Positions 10,225 to 26,992 of a stretch of 58,082 bases of DNA are shown one piece after another. The DNA is taken from the NCBI GenBank assembly GCA_032718475.1, contig JAUCBJ010000425.1:1-58082 (forward strand), written 5' to 3'. How positions within the stretch are numbered: position 1 is the first letter of the stretch; each line of letters opens with the position of its first letter. A program made the translations under genes and the position numbers. Source of the stretch: Nemertoderma westbladi (Eukaryota; Xenacoelomorpha; Nemertodermatida; Nemertodermatidae). A model generated the notes under the pieces. That model saw only the letters and a list, made by a program, of their open reading frames with translations. It did not search any database and had not been told where the DNA came from.

Positions 10225-11121
10225 GATCACTCCCAGGAAGGATGACCACTCCCAGGAATGATGGATGACCACTTCCAGGAATGATGGCAAGGCACTCCCA
10301 TGGATGACCACTCCCAGGAAGGATGGATGACCACTCCCATGAATGATGGATGACCACTCCCAGGAAGGATGACCACTCCCATGAATGATGGATGACCACT
10401 CCCAGGAAGGATGACCACTCCCAGGGATGATGGATAACCACTCCCAGGAAGGATGACCACTCCCAGGGATGATGGATGACCACTCCCAGAAATGATGGAT
10501 GGCCACTCCCATGGATGACCACTCCCAGGAAGGATGGATGACCATTCCGAGGAAGGATGACCACTCCCAGGAATGATGGATGACCACTCCCAGGAATGAT
10601 GGATGACCACTCCCATGAATGATGGATGACCACTCCCATGAATGATGGATGACCACTCCCAGGAAGGATGACCACTCCCAGGGATGATGGATGACCACTC
10701 CTAGAAATGATGGATGGCCACTCCCATGGATGACCACTCCCAGGAAGGATGGATGACCATTCCGAGGAAGGATGACCACTCCCAGGAATGATGGATGACC
10801 ACTCCCAGGAATGATGGATGACCACTCCCAGGAATGATGGAAGACCACTCCCAGGAATGACGGATGACAACTCTCAAGAAGGATGTCCACTCCCAGAAAT
10901 GATGGATGGCCACTCCCATGGATGACCACTCCCAGGAAGGATGGATGACCATTCCGAGGTAGGATGACCACTCCCAGGAATGATGGATGACCACTCCCAG
11001 GAATGATGGATGACCACTCCCAGGAATGATGGATGACCACTCCCATGGATGATGGATGACCACTCCCAGGAATGATGGATGACCACTAACAGGAATGATG
11101 GATGACCACTCCCAGGAATAA

Positions 11122-14100
11122 TTACCACTCCCAGGAATGATCGATGACCACTTCCAGGAATGATGGATGACCACTCCCAGGAATGATGACCACTCCCAGG
11201 AAGGATGACCACTCCCAGGAATGATGGATGACCGCTCCCAGGAAGGATGGATGACCACTCCCAGGAATGATGGATGACCACACATAGGAAGGATGACCAC
11301 TCCCAGGAAGGATGACCACTCCCAGGAAGGATGACCACTCCCAGGAAGGATGACCACTCCCAGGAAGGATGACCACTCCCAGGAATGATGGATGACCACT
11401 CCCAGGAATGATGGATGACCACTCCCATGGATGATGGATGACCACTCCCAGGAATGATGGATGACCACTCCCAGGAATGATGGATGACCACTCCCAGGAA
11501 GGATGGCTGACCACTCCCAGGAATGATGGATGACCACTCCCAGGAATGATGGATGACCACTAACAGGAATGATGGATGACCACTCCCAGGAATAATTACC
11601 ACTCCCAGGAATGATGGATGACCACTTCCAGGAATGATGGATGACCACTCCCAGGAATGATGACCACTCCCAGGAAGGATGACCACTCCCAGGATGGATG
11701 GATGATCACTCCGAGGATGATGGATGACCACTCCCAGGAATGATGGATGACCACTCCCAGGAATGACGGATGACAACTCTCAAGAAGGATGTCCACTCCC
11801 AGAAATGATGGATGACCACTCTCAGGAACGATGACCATTCCCAGGAATGATGGATGACCACTCCCAGGAATGATGGATGACCACTCCCAGGAAGGATGAC
11901 CACTCCCAGGAAGGATGGATGACCACTCCCAGGAAGGATGACGAATCCCAGGAAGGATGACCACTCCCCCCAGGATGGATGGATGATCACTCCGAGGAAT
12001 GATGGATGACCACTCCCAGGAATGATGGATGACCACTCCCAGGAATGACGGATGACAACTCCCAGGAAGGATGGATGACCACTCCCAGGAAGGATGACCA
12101 CTCCCAGGAAGGATGACCACTCCCAGGAAGGATGGATGACCACTCCCAGGAAGGATGACGAATCCCAGGAAGGATGACCACTCCCCCCAGGATGGATGGA
12201 TGATCACTCCGAGGAATGATGGATGACCACTCCCAGGAATGATGGATGACCACTAACAGGAAATGATGGATGACCACTTGCAGGAATGATGGATGACCAC
12301 TCCCAGGAATGATGGATGACCACTCCCAGGAATGATGGATGACCACTCCCAGGAATGATGGATGACCACTCCCAGGAATGATGGATGACCACTCCCAGGA
12401 ATGATGGATGACCACTCCCAGGAATGATGGATGACCACTCCCAGGAAGGATGGATGACCACTCCCAGGAAGGATGACGAATCCCAGGAAGGATGACCACT
12501 CCCAGGATGGATGGATGATCACTCCGAGGATGATGGATGACCACTCCCAGGAATGATGGATGACCACTCCCAGGAATGACGGATGACAACTCTCAAGAAG
12601 GATGTCCACTCCCAGAAATGATGGATGACCACTCTCAGGAACGATGACCACTCCCATGGATGCTGGATGACCACTCCCAGGAATGATGGATGACCACTCC
12701 CAGGAAGGATGGATGATCACTCCCAGGAATGATGGATGACCACTCCCAGGAATGATGGATGACCACTAACAGGAATGATGGATGACCACTCCCAGGAATA
12801 ATTACCACTCCCAGGAATGATGGATGACCACTCCCAGGAAGGATGACCACTCCCAGGAAGGATGGATGACCACTCCCAGGAAGGATGACGAATCCCAGGA
12901 AGGATGACCACTCCCCCCAGGATGGATGGATGATCACTCCGAGGAATGATGGATGACCACTCCCAGGAATGATGGATGACCACTCCCAGGAATGATGGAT
13001 GACCACTCCCAGGAATGACGGATGACAACTCTCAAGAAGGATGTCCACTCCCAGAAATGATGGATGACCACTCTCAGGAACGATGACCATTCCCAGGAAT
13101 GATGGATGACCACTCCCAGGAATGATGGATGACCACTCCCAGGAATGATGGATGACCACTCCCAGGAATGATGGATGACCACTCCCAGGAATGATGGATG
13201 ACCACTCCCAGGAATGATGGATGACCACTCCCATGGATGCTGGATGACCACTCTCAGGAATGATGGATGACCACTCCCAGGAAGGATGGATGATCACTCC
13301 CAGGAATGATGGATGACCACTCCCAGGAATGATGGATGACCACTAACAGGAATGATGGATGACCACTCCCAGGAATAATTACCACTCCCAGGAATGATGG
13401 ATGACCACTTCCAGGAATGATGGATGACCACTCCCAGGAATGATGACCACTCCCAGGAAGGATGGATGACCACTCCCAGGAAGGATGGATGATCACTCCC
13501 AGGAATGATGGATGACCACTCCCAGGAATGATGGATGACCACTAACAGGAATGATGGATGACCACTCCCAGGAATAATTACCACTCCCAGGAATGATGGA
13601 TGACCACTCCCAGGAAGGATGACCACTCCCAGGAATGATGGATGACCACTCCCAGGAAGGATGGATGATCACTCCCAGGAATGATGGATGACCACTCCCA
13701 GGAATGATGGATGACCACTAACAGGAATGATGGATGACCACTCCCAGGAATAATTACCACTCCCAGGAATGATGGATGACCACTTCCAGGAATGATGGAT
13801 GACCACTCCCAGGAATGATGACCACTCCCAGGAAGGATGGATGACCACTCCCAGGAAGGATGGATGATCACTCCCAGGAATGATGGATGACCACTCCCAG
13901 GAATGATGGATGACCACTAACAGGAATGATGGATGACCACTCCCAGGAATAATTACCACTCCCAGGAATGATGGATGACCACTCCCAGGAAGGATGACCA
14001 CTCCCAGGAAGGATGGATGACCACTCCCAGGAAGGATGACGAATCCCAGGAAGGATGACCACTCCCCCCAGGATGGATGGATGATCACTCCGAGGAATGA

Positions 14101-15297
14101 TGGATGACCACTCCCAGGAATGATGGATGACCACTCCCAGAAATGATGGATGACCACTCTCAGGAACGATGACCATTCCCAGGAATGATGGATGACCACT
14201 CCCAGGAATGATGGATGACCACTCCCAGGAATGATGGATGACCACTCCCAGGAAGGATGGATGATCACTCCCAGGAATGATGGATGACCACTCCCAGGAA
14301 TGATGGATGACCACTCCCAGGAATGATGGATGACCACTCCCAGGAAGGATGGATGATCACTCCCAGGAATGATGGATGACCACTCCCAGGAATGATGGAT
14401 GACCACTAACAGGAATGATGGATGACCACTCCCAGGAATGATGGATGACCACTCCCAGGAATGATGGATGACCACACATAGGAAGGATGACCACTCCCAG
14501 GAAGGATGACCACTCCCAGGAAGGATGACCACTCCCAGGAAGGATGACCACTCCCAGGAAGGATGACCACTCCCAGGAATGATGGATGACCACTCCCAGG
14601 AATGATGGATGACCACTCCCATGGATGATGGATGACCACTCCCAGGAATGATGGGTGACCACTCCCAGGAAGGATGGATGACCACTCCCAGGAATGATGG
14701 ATGACCACTCCCAGGAATGATGGATGACCACTAACAGGAATGATGGATGACCACTTGCAGGAATGATGGATGACCACTCCCAGGAATGATGGATGACCAC
14801 TCCCAGGAATGATGGATGACCACTGCCATGGATGATGGATGACCACTCCCAGGAATGATGGATGACCACTAACAGGAATGATGGATGACCACTCCCAGGA
14901 ATAATTACCACTCCCAGGAATGATGGATGACCACTTCCAGGAATGATGGATGACCACTCCCAGGAATGATGACCACTCCCAGGAAGGATGACCACTCCCA
15001 GGAATGATGGATGACCGCTCCCAGGAAGGATGGATGACCACTCCCAGGAATGATGGATGACCACACATAGGAAGGATGACCACTCCCAGGAAGGATGACC
15101 ACTCCCAGGAAGGATGACCACTCCCAGGAAGGATGACCACTCCCAGGAAGGATGACCACTCCCAGGAATGATGGATGACCACTCCCAGGAATGATGGATG
15201 ACCACTCCCATGGATGATGGATGACCACTCCCAGGAATGATGGATGACCACTCCCAGGAATGATGGATGACCACTCCCAGGAAGGATGGCTGACCAC
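11122..15297. repeat. Minisatellite block repeated with offset 3783 bp
   Basis: The 130-codon open stretch at 11122-11514 recurs at 14905-15297 with the same run of five 19-bp units, the CACACATAGG variant and the ATAATTACC variant in the same order. Confidence 0.75.
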
Positions 15298-18200
15298 TCC
15301 CAGGAATGATGGATGACCACTCCCAGGAATGATGGATGACCACTAACAGGAATGATGGATGACCACTCCCAGGAATAATTACCACTCCCAGGAATGATGG
15401 ATGACCACTTCCAGGAATGATGGATGACCACTCCCAGGAATGATGACCACTCCCAGGAAGGATGACCACTCCCAGGAATGATGGATGACCACTCCCAGGA
15501 AGGATGGATGACCACTCCCAGGAATGATGGATGACCACACATAGGAAGGATGACCACTCCCAGGAAGGATGACCACTCCCAGGAAGGATGACCACTCCCA
15601 GGAATGATGTCCACTCCCAGGAATGATGGATGACCACTCTCATGGATGATGGATGACCACTCCCAGGAATGATGGATGACAACTCTCAAGAAGGATGTCC
15701 ACTCCCAGAAATGATGGATGACCACTCCCAGGAAGGATGTCCACTCCCAGGAATGATGAATGACCACTCCCAGGAATGATGTATGACCACTCCCAGGAAT
15801 GACGGATGACAACTCTCAAGAAGGATGTCCACTCCCAGAAATGATGGATGACCACTCTCAGGAAGGATGTTCACTCCCAGGAATGATGGATGACCACTCC
15901 CATGGAAGATGGATGACCACTCCCAGGAATGATGGATGACCACTCCCAGGAAGGATGGATGACCACTCCCAGGAATGATGGATGACCACTCCCAGGAATG
16001 ATGGATGACCACTAACAGGAAATGATGGATGACCACTTGCAGGAATGATGGATGACCACTCCCAGGAATGATGGATGACCACTCCCAGGAATGATGGATG
16101 ACCACTCCCAGGAATGATGGATGACCACTCCCAGGAATGATGGATGACCACTCCCAGGAATGATGGATGACCACTCCCAGGAATGATGGATGACCACTCC
16201 CAGGAAGGATGGATGACCACTCCCAGGAAGGATGACGAATCCCAGGAAGGATGACCACTCCCAGGATGGATGGATGATCACTCCGAGGATGATGGATGAC
16301 CACTCCCAGGAATGATGGATGACCACTCCCAGGAATGACGGATGACAACTCTCAAGAAGGATGTCCACTCCCAGAAATGATGGATGACCACTCTCAGGAA
16401 CGATGACCATTCCCAGGAATGATGGATGACCACTCCCAGGAATGATGGATGACCACTCCCAGGAATGATGGATGACCACTCCCAGGAAGGATGGATGACC
16501 ACTCCCAGGAATGATGGATGACCACTCCCAGGAATGATGGATGACCACTAACAGGAAATGATGGATGACCACTTGCAGGAATGATGGATGACCACTCCCA
16601 GGAATGATGGATGACCACTCCCAGGAATGATGGATGACCACTCCCAGGAATGATGGATGACCACTCCCAGGAATGATGGATGACCACTCCCAGGAATGAT
16701 GGATGACCACTCCCAGGAAGGATGACCACTCCCAGGAAGGATGGATGACCACTCCCAGGAAGGATGACGAATCCCAGGAAGGATGACCACTCCCCCCAGG
16801 ATGGATGGATGATCACTCCGAGGAATGATGGATGACCACTCCCAGGAATGATGGATGACCACTCCCAGGAATGATGGATGACCACTCCCAGGAAGGATGG
16901 ATGACCACTCCCAGGAAGGATGACCACTCCCAGGAAGGATGGATGACCACTCCCAGGAAGGATGACGAATCCCAGGAAGGATGACCACTCCCCCCAGGAT
17001 GGATGGATGATCACTCCGAGGAATGATGGATGACCACTCCCAGGAATGACGGATGACCACTCCCAGGAATTATGGATGACCACTCCCATGGATGCTGGAT
17101 GACCACTCCCAGGAATGATGGATGACCACTCCCAGGAAGGATGACCATTCCCAGGAATGATGGATGACCACTCCCAGGAATGATGGATGACCACTCCCAT
17201 GGATGCTGGATGACCACTCCCAGGAATGATGGATGACCACTCCCAGGAAGGATGGATGATCACTCCCAGGAATGATGGATGACCACTAACAGGAATGATG
17301 GATGACCACTCCCAGGATGGATGGATTATCACTCCGAGGAATGATGGATGACCACTCCCAGAAATGATGGATGACCACTCTCAGGAACGATGACCACTCC
17401 CAGGAAGGATGACCACTCCCAGGAATGATGGATGACCACTCCCAGGAATGATGGATGACCACTCCCATGGATGCTGGATGACCACTCCCAGGAATGATGG
17501 ATGACCACTCCCAGGAAGGATGGATGATCACTCCCAGGAATGATGGATGACCACTCTCAGGAATGATGGATGACCACTAACAGGAATGATGGATGACCAC
17601 TCCCAGGAATAATTACCACTCCCAGGAATGATGGATGACCACTTCCAGGAATGATGGATGACCACTCCCAGGAATGATGACCACTCCCAGGAAGGATGGA
17701 TGACCACTCCCAGGAAGGATGACGAATCCCAGGAAGGATGACCACTCCCAGGAATGATGGATGACCACTCCCAGGAATGATGGATGACCACTTCCAGGAA
17801 TGATGGATGACCACTCCCAGGAATGATGACCACTCCCAGGAAGGATGGATGACCACTCCCAGGAAGGATGACGAATCCCAGGAAGGATGACCACTCCCAG
17901 GAATGATGGATGACCACTCCCAGGAATGATGGATGACCACTCCCAGGAATGATGGATGACCACTCCCAGGAATAATTACCACTCCCAGGAATGATGGATG
18001 ACCACTTCCAGGAATGATGGATGACCACTCCTAGGAATGATGACCACTCCCGGGAAGGATGACCACTCCCAGGAATGATGGATGACCACTCCCAGGAATG
18101 ATGGATGACCACTCCCATGGATGATGGATGACCACTCCCAGGAATGATGGGTGACCACTCCCAGGAAGGATGGATGACCACTCCCAGGAATGATGGATGA

Positions 18201-19912
18201 CCACTCCCAGGAATGATGGATGACCACTAACAGGAATGATGGATGACCACTTGCAGGAATGATGGATGACCACTCCCAGGAATGATGGATGACCACTCCC
18301 AGGAATGATGGATGACCACTCCCAGGAATGATGGATGACCACTCCCAGGAATGATGGATGACCACACATAGGAAGGATGACCACTCCCAGGAAGGATGAC
18401 CACTCCCAGGAAGGATGACCACTCCCAGGAAGGATGACCACTCCCAGGAAGGATGACCACTCCCAGGAATGATGGATGACCACTCCCAGGAATGATGGAT
18501 GACCACTCCCATGGATGATGGATGACCACTCCCAGGAATGATGGGTGACCACTCCCAGGAAGGATGGATGACCACTCCCAGGAATGATGGATGACCACTC
18601 CCAGGAATGATGGATGACCACTAACAGGAATGATGGATGACCACTTGCAGGAATGATGGATGACCACTCCCAGGAATGATGGATGACCACTCCCAGGAAT
18701 GATGGATGACCACTCCCAGGAATTATGGATGACCACTCCCAGGAATGATGGATGACCACTCCCAGGAAGGATGACCACTCCCAGGAAGGATGGATACCAC
18801 TCCCAGGAATGATGGATGACCACTCCCAGGAAGGATGGATGACCACTCCCAGGAAGGATGGATGACCACTCCCAGGAAGGATGGCGAATCCCAGGAAGGA
18901 TGACCACTCCCAGGATGGATGGATGATCACTCCGAGGAATGATGGATGACCACTCCCAGGAATGATGGATGACCACACCCAGGAATGATGGATGACCACT
19001 CCCAGGAAGGATGACCACTCCCAGGAATGATGGATGACCACTCCCAGGAAGGATGGATGACCACTCCCAGGAAGGATGACCACTCCCAGTAATGATGGAT
19101 GACCACTCCCAGGAATGATGGATGACCACTCCCAGGAATGATGGATGACCACTCCCAGGAATGATGGATGACCACTCCCAGGAAGGATGACCACTCCCAG
19201 GAAGGATGACCGCTCCCAGGAATGATGGATGACCACTCCCAGGAATGATGGATGACCACTCCCATGGATGATGGATGACCACTCCCAGGAATTATGGATG
19301 ACCACTCCCAGGAATTTTGGATGACCACTCCCAGGAATGAAGGATGACCACTCCCAGGAATGATGGATGACCACCCATTAGGAATGATGGATGACCACTC
19401 CCAGGAATGATGGATGACCACTCCCAGGAATGATGGATGACCACTCCCTGGAATGATGGATGATCACTCCCAGGAATGATGGATGACCACTCTCAGGAAA
19501 GATGACCATTCCCAGGAATGATAGATGACCACTCCCAGGAATGATAGATGACCACTCCCAGGAATGATGGATGACCACTCCCAGGAATGATGGATGACCA
19601 CTCCCAGGAATGATGGATGACCACTCCCAGGAAGGATGACCACTCCCAGGAAGGATGACCGCTCCCAGGAATGATGGATGACCACTCCCAGGAATGATGG
19701 ATGACCACTCCCATGGATGATGGATGACCACTCCCAGGAATTATGGATGACCACTCCCAGGAATTTTGGATGACCACTCCCAGGAATGAAGGATGACCAC
19801 TCCCAGGAATGATGGATGACCACCCATTAGGAATGATGGATGACCACTCCCAGGAATGATGGATGACCACTCCCAGGAATGATGGATGACCACTCCCTGG
19901 AATGATGGATGA

Positions 19913-22900
19913 TCACTCCCAGGAATGATGGATGACCACTCTCAGGAAAGATGACCATTCCCAGGAATGATGGATGATCACTCCCAGGAATGATGGATGA
20001 CCACTCTCAGGAAGGATGACCATTCCCAGGAATGATGGATGACCACTCCCAGGAATGATGGATGACCACTCCCAGGAATGATAGATGACCACTCCCAGGA
20101 AGGATGGATGACCACTCCCAGGAATGATGGATGACCACTCCCAGGAATGATGGCCACTCCCAGGAAGGATGGATGACCACTCCCAGGAAGGATGGATGAC
20201 CACTCCCAGGAAGGATGGATGACCACTCCCAGGAAGGATGACCACTCCCAGGAAGGATGACCACTCCCAGGAAGGATGGATGACCACTCCCAGGAATGAT
20301 GGATGACAACTCCCAGGAATGATGGATGACCACACCCAGGAATGATGGATGACCACTCCCAGGAAGGATGACCACTCCTAGGAATGATGGATGACCACTC
20401 ACAGGAAGGATGGATGACCACTCCCAGGAAGGATGACCACTCCCAGGAATGATGGATGACCACTCCCATGAAGGATCACCACTCCCAGGAATGATGGATG
20501 ACCACTCCCAGAAATGATGGATGACCACTCCCAGGAAGGATGACCACTCCCAGGAAGGGTGACCAATCTCAGGAATGATGGATGACCACTCTCAGGAATG
20601 ATGGATGACCACTCCCAGGAAGGATGATTACATCCAGGAAGGATGACCACTCCCAGGAAGGATGAACACTCCCAGGAAGGATGACCACTCCCAGGAATGA
20701 TGGATGACCACTCCCAGGAATGATGGATGGCCACTCCCATGGATGATGGATGACCACTCCCAGGAATGATGGATGACCACTCCCAGGAAGGATGGATGAC
20801 CACTCCCAGGAATGATGGATGACCACTCCCAGGAATGGTGGATGACCACTAACAGGAATGATGGATGACCATTTGCAGGAATGATGGATGACCACTCCCA
20901 GGAATGATGGATGACCACTCCCAGGAATGATGGATGACCACTCCCAGGAATGATGGATGACCACTCCCAGGAATGATGGATGACCACTCCCAGGAAGGAT
21001 GACCACTCCCAGGAAGGATGGATACCACTCCCAGGAATGATGGATGACCATTCCCAGGAAGGATGGATGACCACTCCCAGGAAGGATGACGAATCCCAGG
21101 AAGGATGACCACTCCCATGGTGGATGGATGATCACTCCGAGGAATGATGGATGACCACTCCCAGGAAGGATGGATGACCACTCCCAGGAAGGATGGATGA
21201 CCACTCCCAGGAAGGATGGATGACCACTCCCAGGAAGGATGACGAATCCCAGGAAGGATGACCACTCCCATGGTGGATGGATGATCACTCCGAGGAATGA
21301 TGGATGACCACTCCCAGGAATGATGGATGACCACACCCAGGAATGATGGATGACCACTCCCAGGAAGGATGACCACTCCCAGGAATGATGGATGACCACT
21401 CCCAGGAAGGATGGATGACCACTCCCAGGAAGGATGACCACTCCCAGGAATGGTGGATGACCACTCCCTGGAATGATGGATGACCACTCCCAGGAATGAT
21501 GGATGACCACTCCCAGGAATGATGGATGACCACTCCCAGGAAGGATGACCACTCCCAGGAAGGATGACCGCTCCCAGGAATGATGGATGACCACTCCCAG
21601 GAATGATGGATGACCACTCTCATGGATGATGGATGACCACTCCCAGGAATTATGGATGACCACTCCCAGGAATTTTGGATGACCACTCCCAGGAATGAAG
21701 GATGACCACTCCCAGGAATGATGGATGACCACCCATTAGGAATGATGGATGACCACTCCCAGGAATGATGGATGACCACTCCCAGGAATGATGGATGATC
21801 ACTCCCAGGAATGATGGATGACCACTCTCAGGAAGGATGACCATTCCCAGGAATGATGGATGATCACTCCCAGGAATGATGGATGACCACTCTCAGGAAG
21901 GATGACCATTCCCAGGAATGATGGATGACCACTCCCAGGAATGATGGATGACCACTCCCAGGAATGATAGATGACCACTCCCAGGAAGGATGGATGACCA
22001 CTCCCAGGAATGATGGGTGACCACTCCCAGGAATGATGGCCACTCCCAGGAAGGATGGATGACCACTCCCAGGAGATGACCACTCCCGGAAGGATGGATG
22101 ACCACTCCCAGGAAGGATGACCACTCCCAGGAAGGATGACCACTCCCAGGAAGGATGGATGACCACTCCCAGGAATGATGGATGACAACTCCCAGGAATG
22201 ATGGATGACCACACCCAGGAATGATGGATGACCACTCCCAGGAAGGATGACCACTCCTAGGAATGATGGATGACCACTCACAGGAAGGATGGATGACCAC
22301 TCCCAGGAAGGATGAACACTCCTAGGAATGATGGATGACCACTCCCAGGAATGATGGATGACCACTCCCAGGAAGGATGACCACTCCCAGGAAGGATGAC
22401 CACTCCCAGGAAGGGTGACCACTCTCAGGAATGATGGATGACCACTCTCAGGAATGATGGATGACCACTCCCAGGAAGGATGATTAAATCCAGGAAGGAT
22501 GACCACTCCCAGGAAGGATGAACACTCCCAGGAATGATGGATGACCACTCCCATGGATGATGGATGACCGCTCCCAGGAATGATGACCACTCCCAGGAAT
22601 GAAGGATGACCACACCCAGGAAGGATGTCCATTTCCAGGAATGATGGATGACCACTCCCAGGAATGATGGATGACCACTCCCATGGATGATGGATGACCA
22701 CTCCCAGGAATGATGGATGACCACTCCCAGGAATTATGGATGACCACTCCCATGGATGATGGATGACCGCTCCCAGGAATGATGACCACTCCCAGGAATG
22801 AAGGATGACCACACCCAGGAAGGATGTCCATTCACAGGAATGATGGATGACCACTCCCAGGAATGGTGGATGACCACTCCCATGGATGATGGATGACCAC

Positions 22901-25900
22901 TCCCAGGAATGATGGATGACCACTCCCAGGAATGATGGATGACCACTCCCAGGAATGATGGATGACCACTCCCAGGAATGATGGATGACCACTCCCAGGA
23001 AGGATGACAGCTCCCAGGAAGGATGACCGCTCCCAGGAATGATGGATGACCACTCCCAGGAATGATGGATGACCACTCCCATGGATGATGGATGACCACT
23101 CCCAGGAATTATGGATGACCACTCCCAGGAATTTTGGATGACCACTCCCAGGAATGAAGGATGACCACTCCCAGGAATGATGGATGACCACCCATTAGGA
23201 ATGATGGATGACCACTCCCAGGAATGATGGATGACCACTCCCAGGAATGATGGATGACCACTCCCTGGAATGATGGATGATCACTCCCAGGAATGATGGA
23301 TGACCACTCTCAGGAAAGATGACCATTCCCAGGAATGATGGATGATCACTCCCAGGAATGAAGGATGACCACTCTCAGGAAGGATGACCATTCCCAGGAA
23401 TGATGGATGACCACTCCCAGGAATGATGGATGACCACTCCCAGGAATGATAGATGACCACTCCCAGGAAGGATGGATGACCACTCCCAGGAATGATGGAT
23501 GACCACTCCCAGGAATGATGGCCACTCCCAGGAAGGATGGATGACCACTCCCAGGAAGGATGGATGACCACTCCCAGGAAGGATGGATGACCACTCCCAG
23601 GAAGGATGACCACTCCCAGGAAGGATGACCACTCCCAGGAAGGATGGATGACCACTCCCAGGAATGATGGATGACCACTCCCAGGAATGATGGATGACCA
23701 CACCCAGGAATGATGGATGACCACTCCCAGGAAGGATGACCACTCCTAGGAATGATGGATGACCACTCACAGGAAGGATGGATGACCACTCCCAGGAAGG
23801 ATGACCACTCCCAGGAATGATGGATGACCACTCCCATGAAGGATCACCACTCCCAGGAATGATGGATGACCACTCCCAGAAATGATGGATGACCACTCCC
23901 AGGAAGGATGACCACTCCCAGGAATGATGGATGATCACTCCCAGGAATGATGGATGACCACTCTCAGGAAAGATGACCATTCCCAGGAATGATGGATGAC
24001 CACTCCCAGGAATGATGGATGACCACTCCCAGGAATGATAGATGACCACTCCCAGGAAGGATGGATGACCACTCCCAGGAATGATGGATGACCACTCCCA
24101 GGAATGATGGCCACTCCCAGGAAGGATGGATGACCACTCCCAGGAAGGATGGATGACCACTCCCAGGAAGGATGGATGACCACTCCCAGGAAGGATGACC
24201 ACTCCCAGGAAGGATGACCACTCCCAGGAAGGATGGATGACCACTCCCAGGAATGATGGATGACAACTCCCAGGAATGATGGATGACCACACCCAGGAAT
24301 GATGGATGACCACTCCCAGGAAGGATGACCACTCCTAGGAATGATGGATGACCACTCACAGGAAGGATGGATGACCACTCCCAGGAAGGATGACCACTCC
24401 CAGGAATGATGGATGACCACTCCCATGAAGGATCACCACTCCCAGGAATGATGGATGACCACTCCCAGAAATGATGGATGACCACTCCCAGGAAGGATGA
24501 CCACTCCCAGGAAGGGTGACCAATCTCAGGAATGATGGATGACCACTCTCAGGAATGATGGATGACCACTCCCAGGAAGGATGATTACATCCAGGAAGGA
24601 TGACCACTCCCAGGAAGGATGAACACTCCCAGGAAGGATGACCACTCCCAGGAATGATGGATGACCACTCCCAGGAATGATGGATGGCCACTCCCATGGA
24701 TGATGGATGACCACTCCCAGGAATGATGGATGACCACTCCCAGGAAGGATGGATGACCACTCCCAGGAATGATGGATGACCACTCCCAGGAATGGTGGAT
24801 GACCACTAACAGGAATGATGGATGACCATTTGCAGGAATGATGGATGACCACTCCCAGGAATGATGGATGACCACTCCCAGGAATGATGGATGACCACTC
24901 CCAGGAATGATGGATGACCACTCCCAGGAATGATGGATGACCACTCCCAGGAAGGATGACCACTCCCAGGAAGGATGGATACCACTCCCAGGAATGATGG
25001 ATGACCATTCCCAGGAAGGATGGATGACCACTCCCAGGAAGGATGGATGACCACTCCCAGGAAGGATGACCACTCCTAGGAATGATGGATGACCACTCAC
25101 AGGAAGGATGGATGACCACTCCCAGGAAGGATGAACCACTCCTAGGAATGATGGATGACCACTCCCAGGAATGATGGATGACCACTCCCAGGAAGGATGA
25201 CCACTCCCAGGAAGGATGACCACTCCCAGGAAGGGTGACCACTCTCAGGAATGATGGATGACCACTCCCAGGAATGATGGATGACCACTCCCAGGAAGGA
25301 TGATTAAATCCAGGAAGGATGACCACTCCCAGGAAGGATGAACACTCCCAGGAATGATGGATGACCACTCCCATGGATGATGGATGACCGCTCCCAGGAA
25401 TGATGACCACTCCCAGGAATGAAGGATGACCACACCCAGGAAGGATGTCCATTTCCAGGAATGATGGATGACCACTCCCAGGAATGATGGATGACCACTC
25501 CCATGGAATGATGGATGACCACTCCCAGGAATGATGGATGACCACTCCCAGGAATTATGGATGACCACTCCCATGGATGATGGATGACCGCTCCCAGGAA
25601 TGATGACCACTCCCAGGAATGAAGGATGACCACACCCAGGAAGGATGTCCATTCACAGGAATGATGGATGACCACTCCCAGGAATGGTGGATGACCACTC
25701 CCATGGATGATGGATGACCACTCCCAGGAATGATGGATGACCACTCCCAGGAATGATGGATGACCACTCCCAGGAATGATGGATGACCACTCCCAGGAAT
25801 GATGGATGACCACTCCCAGGAAGGATGACCACTCCCAGGAAGGATGACCGCTCCCAGGAATGATGGATGACCACTCCCAGGAATGATGGATGACCACTCC

Positions 25901-26992
25901 CATGGATGATGGATGACCACTCCCAGGAATTATGGATGACCACTCCCAGGAATTTTGGATGACCACTCCCAGGAATGAAGGATGACCACTCCCAGGAATG
26001 ATGGATGACCACCCATTAGGAATGATGGATGACCACTCCCAGGAATGATGGATGACCACTCCCAGGAATGATGGATGACCACTCCCTGGAATGATGGATG
26101 ATCACTCCCAGGAATGATGGATGACCACTCTCAGGAAAGATGACCATTCCCAGGAATGATGGATGATCACTCCCAGGAATGATGGATGACCACTCTCAGG
26201 AAGGATGACCATTCCCAGGAATGATGGATGACCACTCCCAGGAATGATGGATGACCACTCCCAGGAATGATAGATGACCACTCCCAGGAAGGATGGATGA
26301 CCACTCCCAGGAATGATGGATGACCACTCCCAGGAATGATGGCCACTCCCAGGAAGGATGGATGACCACTCCCAGGAAGGATGGATGACCACTCCCAGGA
26401 AGGATGGATGACCACTCCCAGGAAGGATGACCACTCCCAGGAAGGATGACCACTCCCAGGAAGGATGGATGACCACTCCCAGGAATGATGGATGACAACT
26501 CCCAGGAATGATGGATGACCACACCCAGGAATGATGGATGACCACTCCCAGGAAGGATGACCACTCCTAGGAATGATGGATGACCACTCACAGGAAGGAT
26601 GGATGACCACTCCCAGGAAGGATGACCACTCCCAGGAATGATGGATGACCACTCCCATGAAGGATCACCACTCCCAGGAATGATGGATGACCACTCCCAG
26701 AAATGATGGATGACCACTCCCAGGAAGGATGACCACTCCCAGGAAGGGTGACCAATCTCAGGAATGATGGATGACCACTCTCAGGAATGATGGATGACCA
26801 CTCCCAGGAAGGATGATTACATCCAGGAAGGATGACCACTCCCAGGAAGGATGAACACTCCCAGGAAGGATGACCACTCCCAGGAATGATGGATGACCAC
26901 TCCCAGGAATGATGGATGGCCACTCCCATGGATGATGGATGACCACTCCCAGGAATGATGGATGACCACTCCCAGGAAGGATGGATGACCAC
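19913..26992. repeat. Nested higher-order repeats in the minisatellite (offsets 3368, 2232 and 589 bp)
   Basis: A block of about 560-830 bp occurs at 19913-20469, 23281-23837, 23935-24426 and 26102-26658. Its extension at 20399-20803 recurs at 24356-24760 and 26588-26992. Frame lengths (147, 163, 173 and 134 codons) repeat exactly at these places, which shows near-identical unit order. Confidence 0.75.
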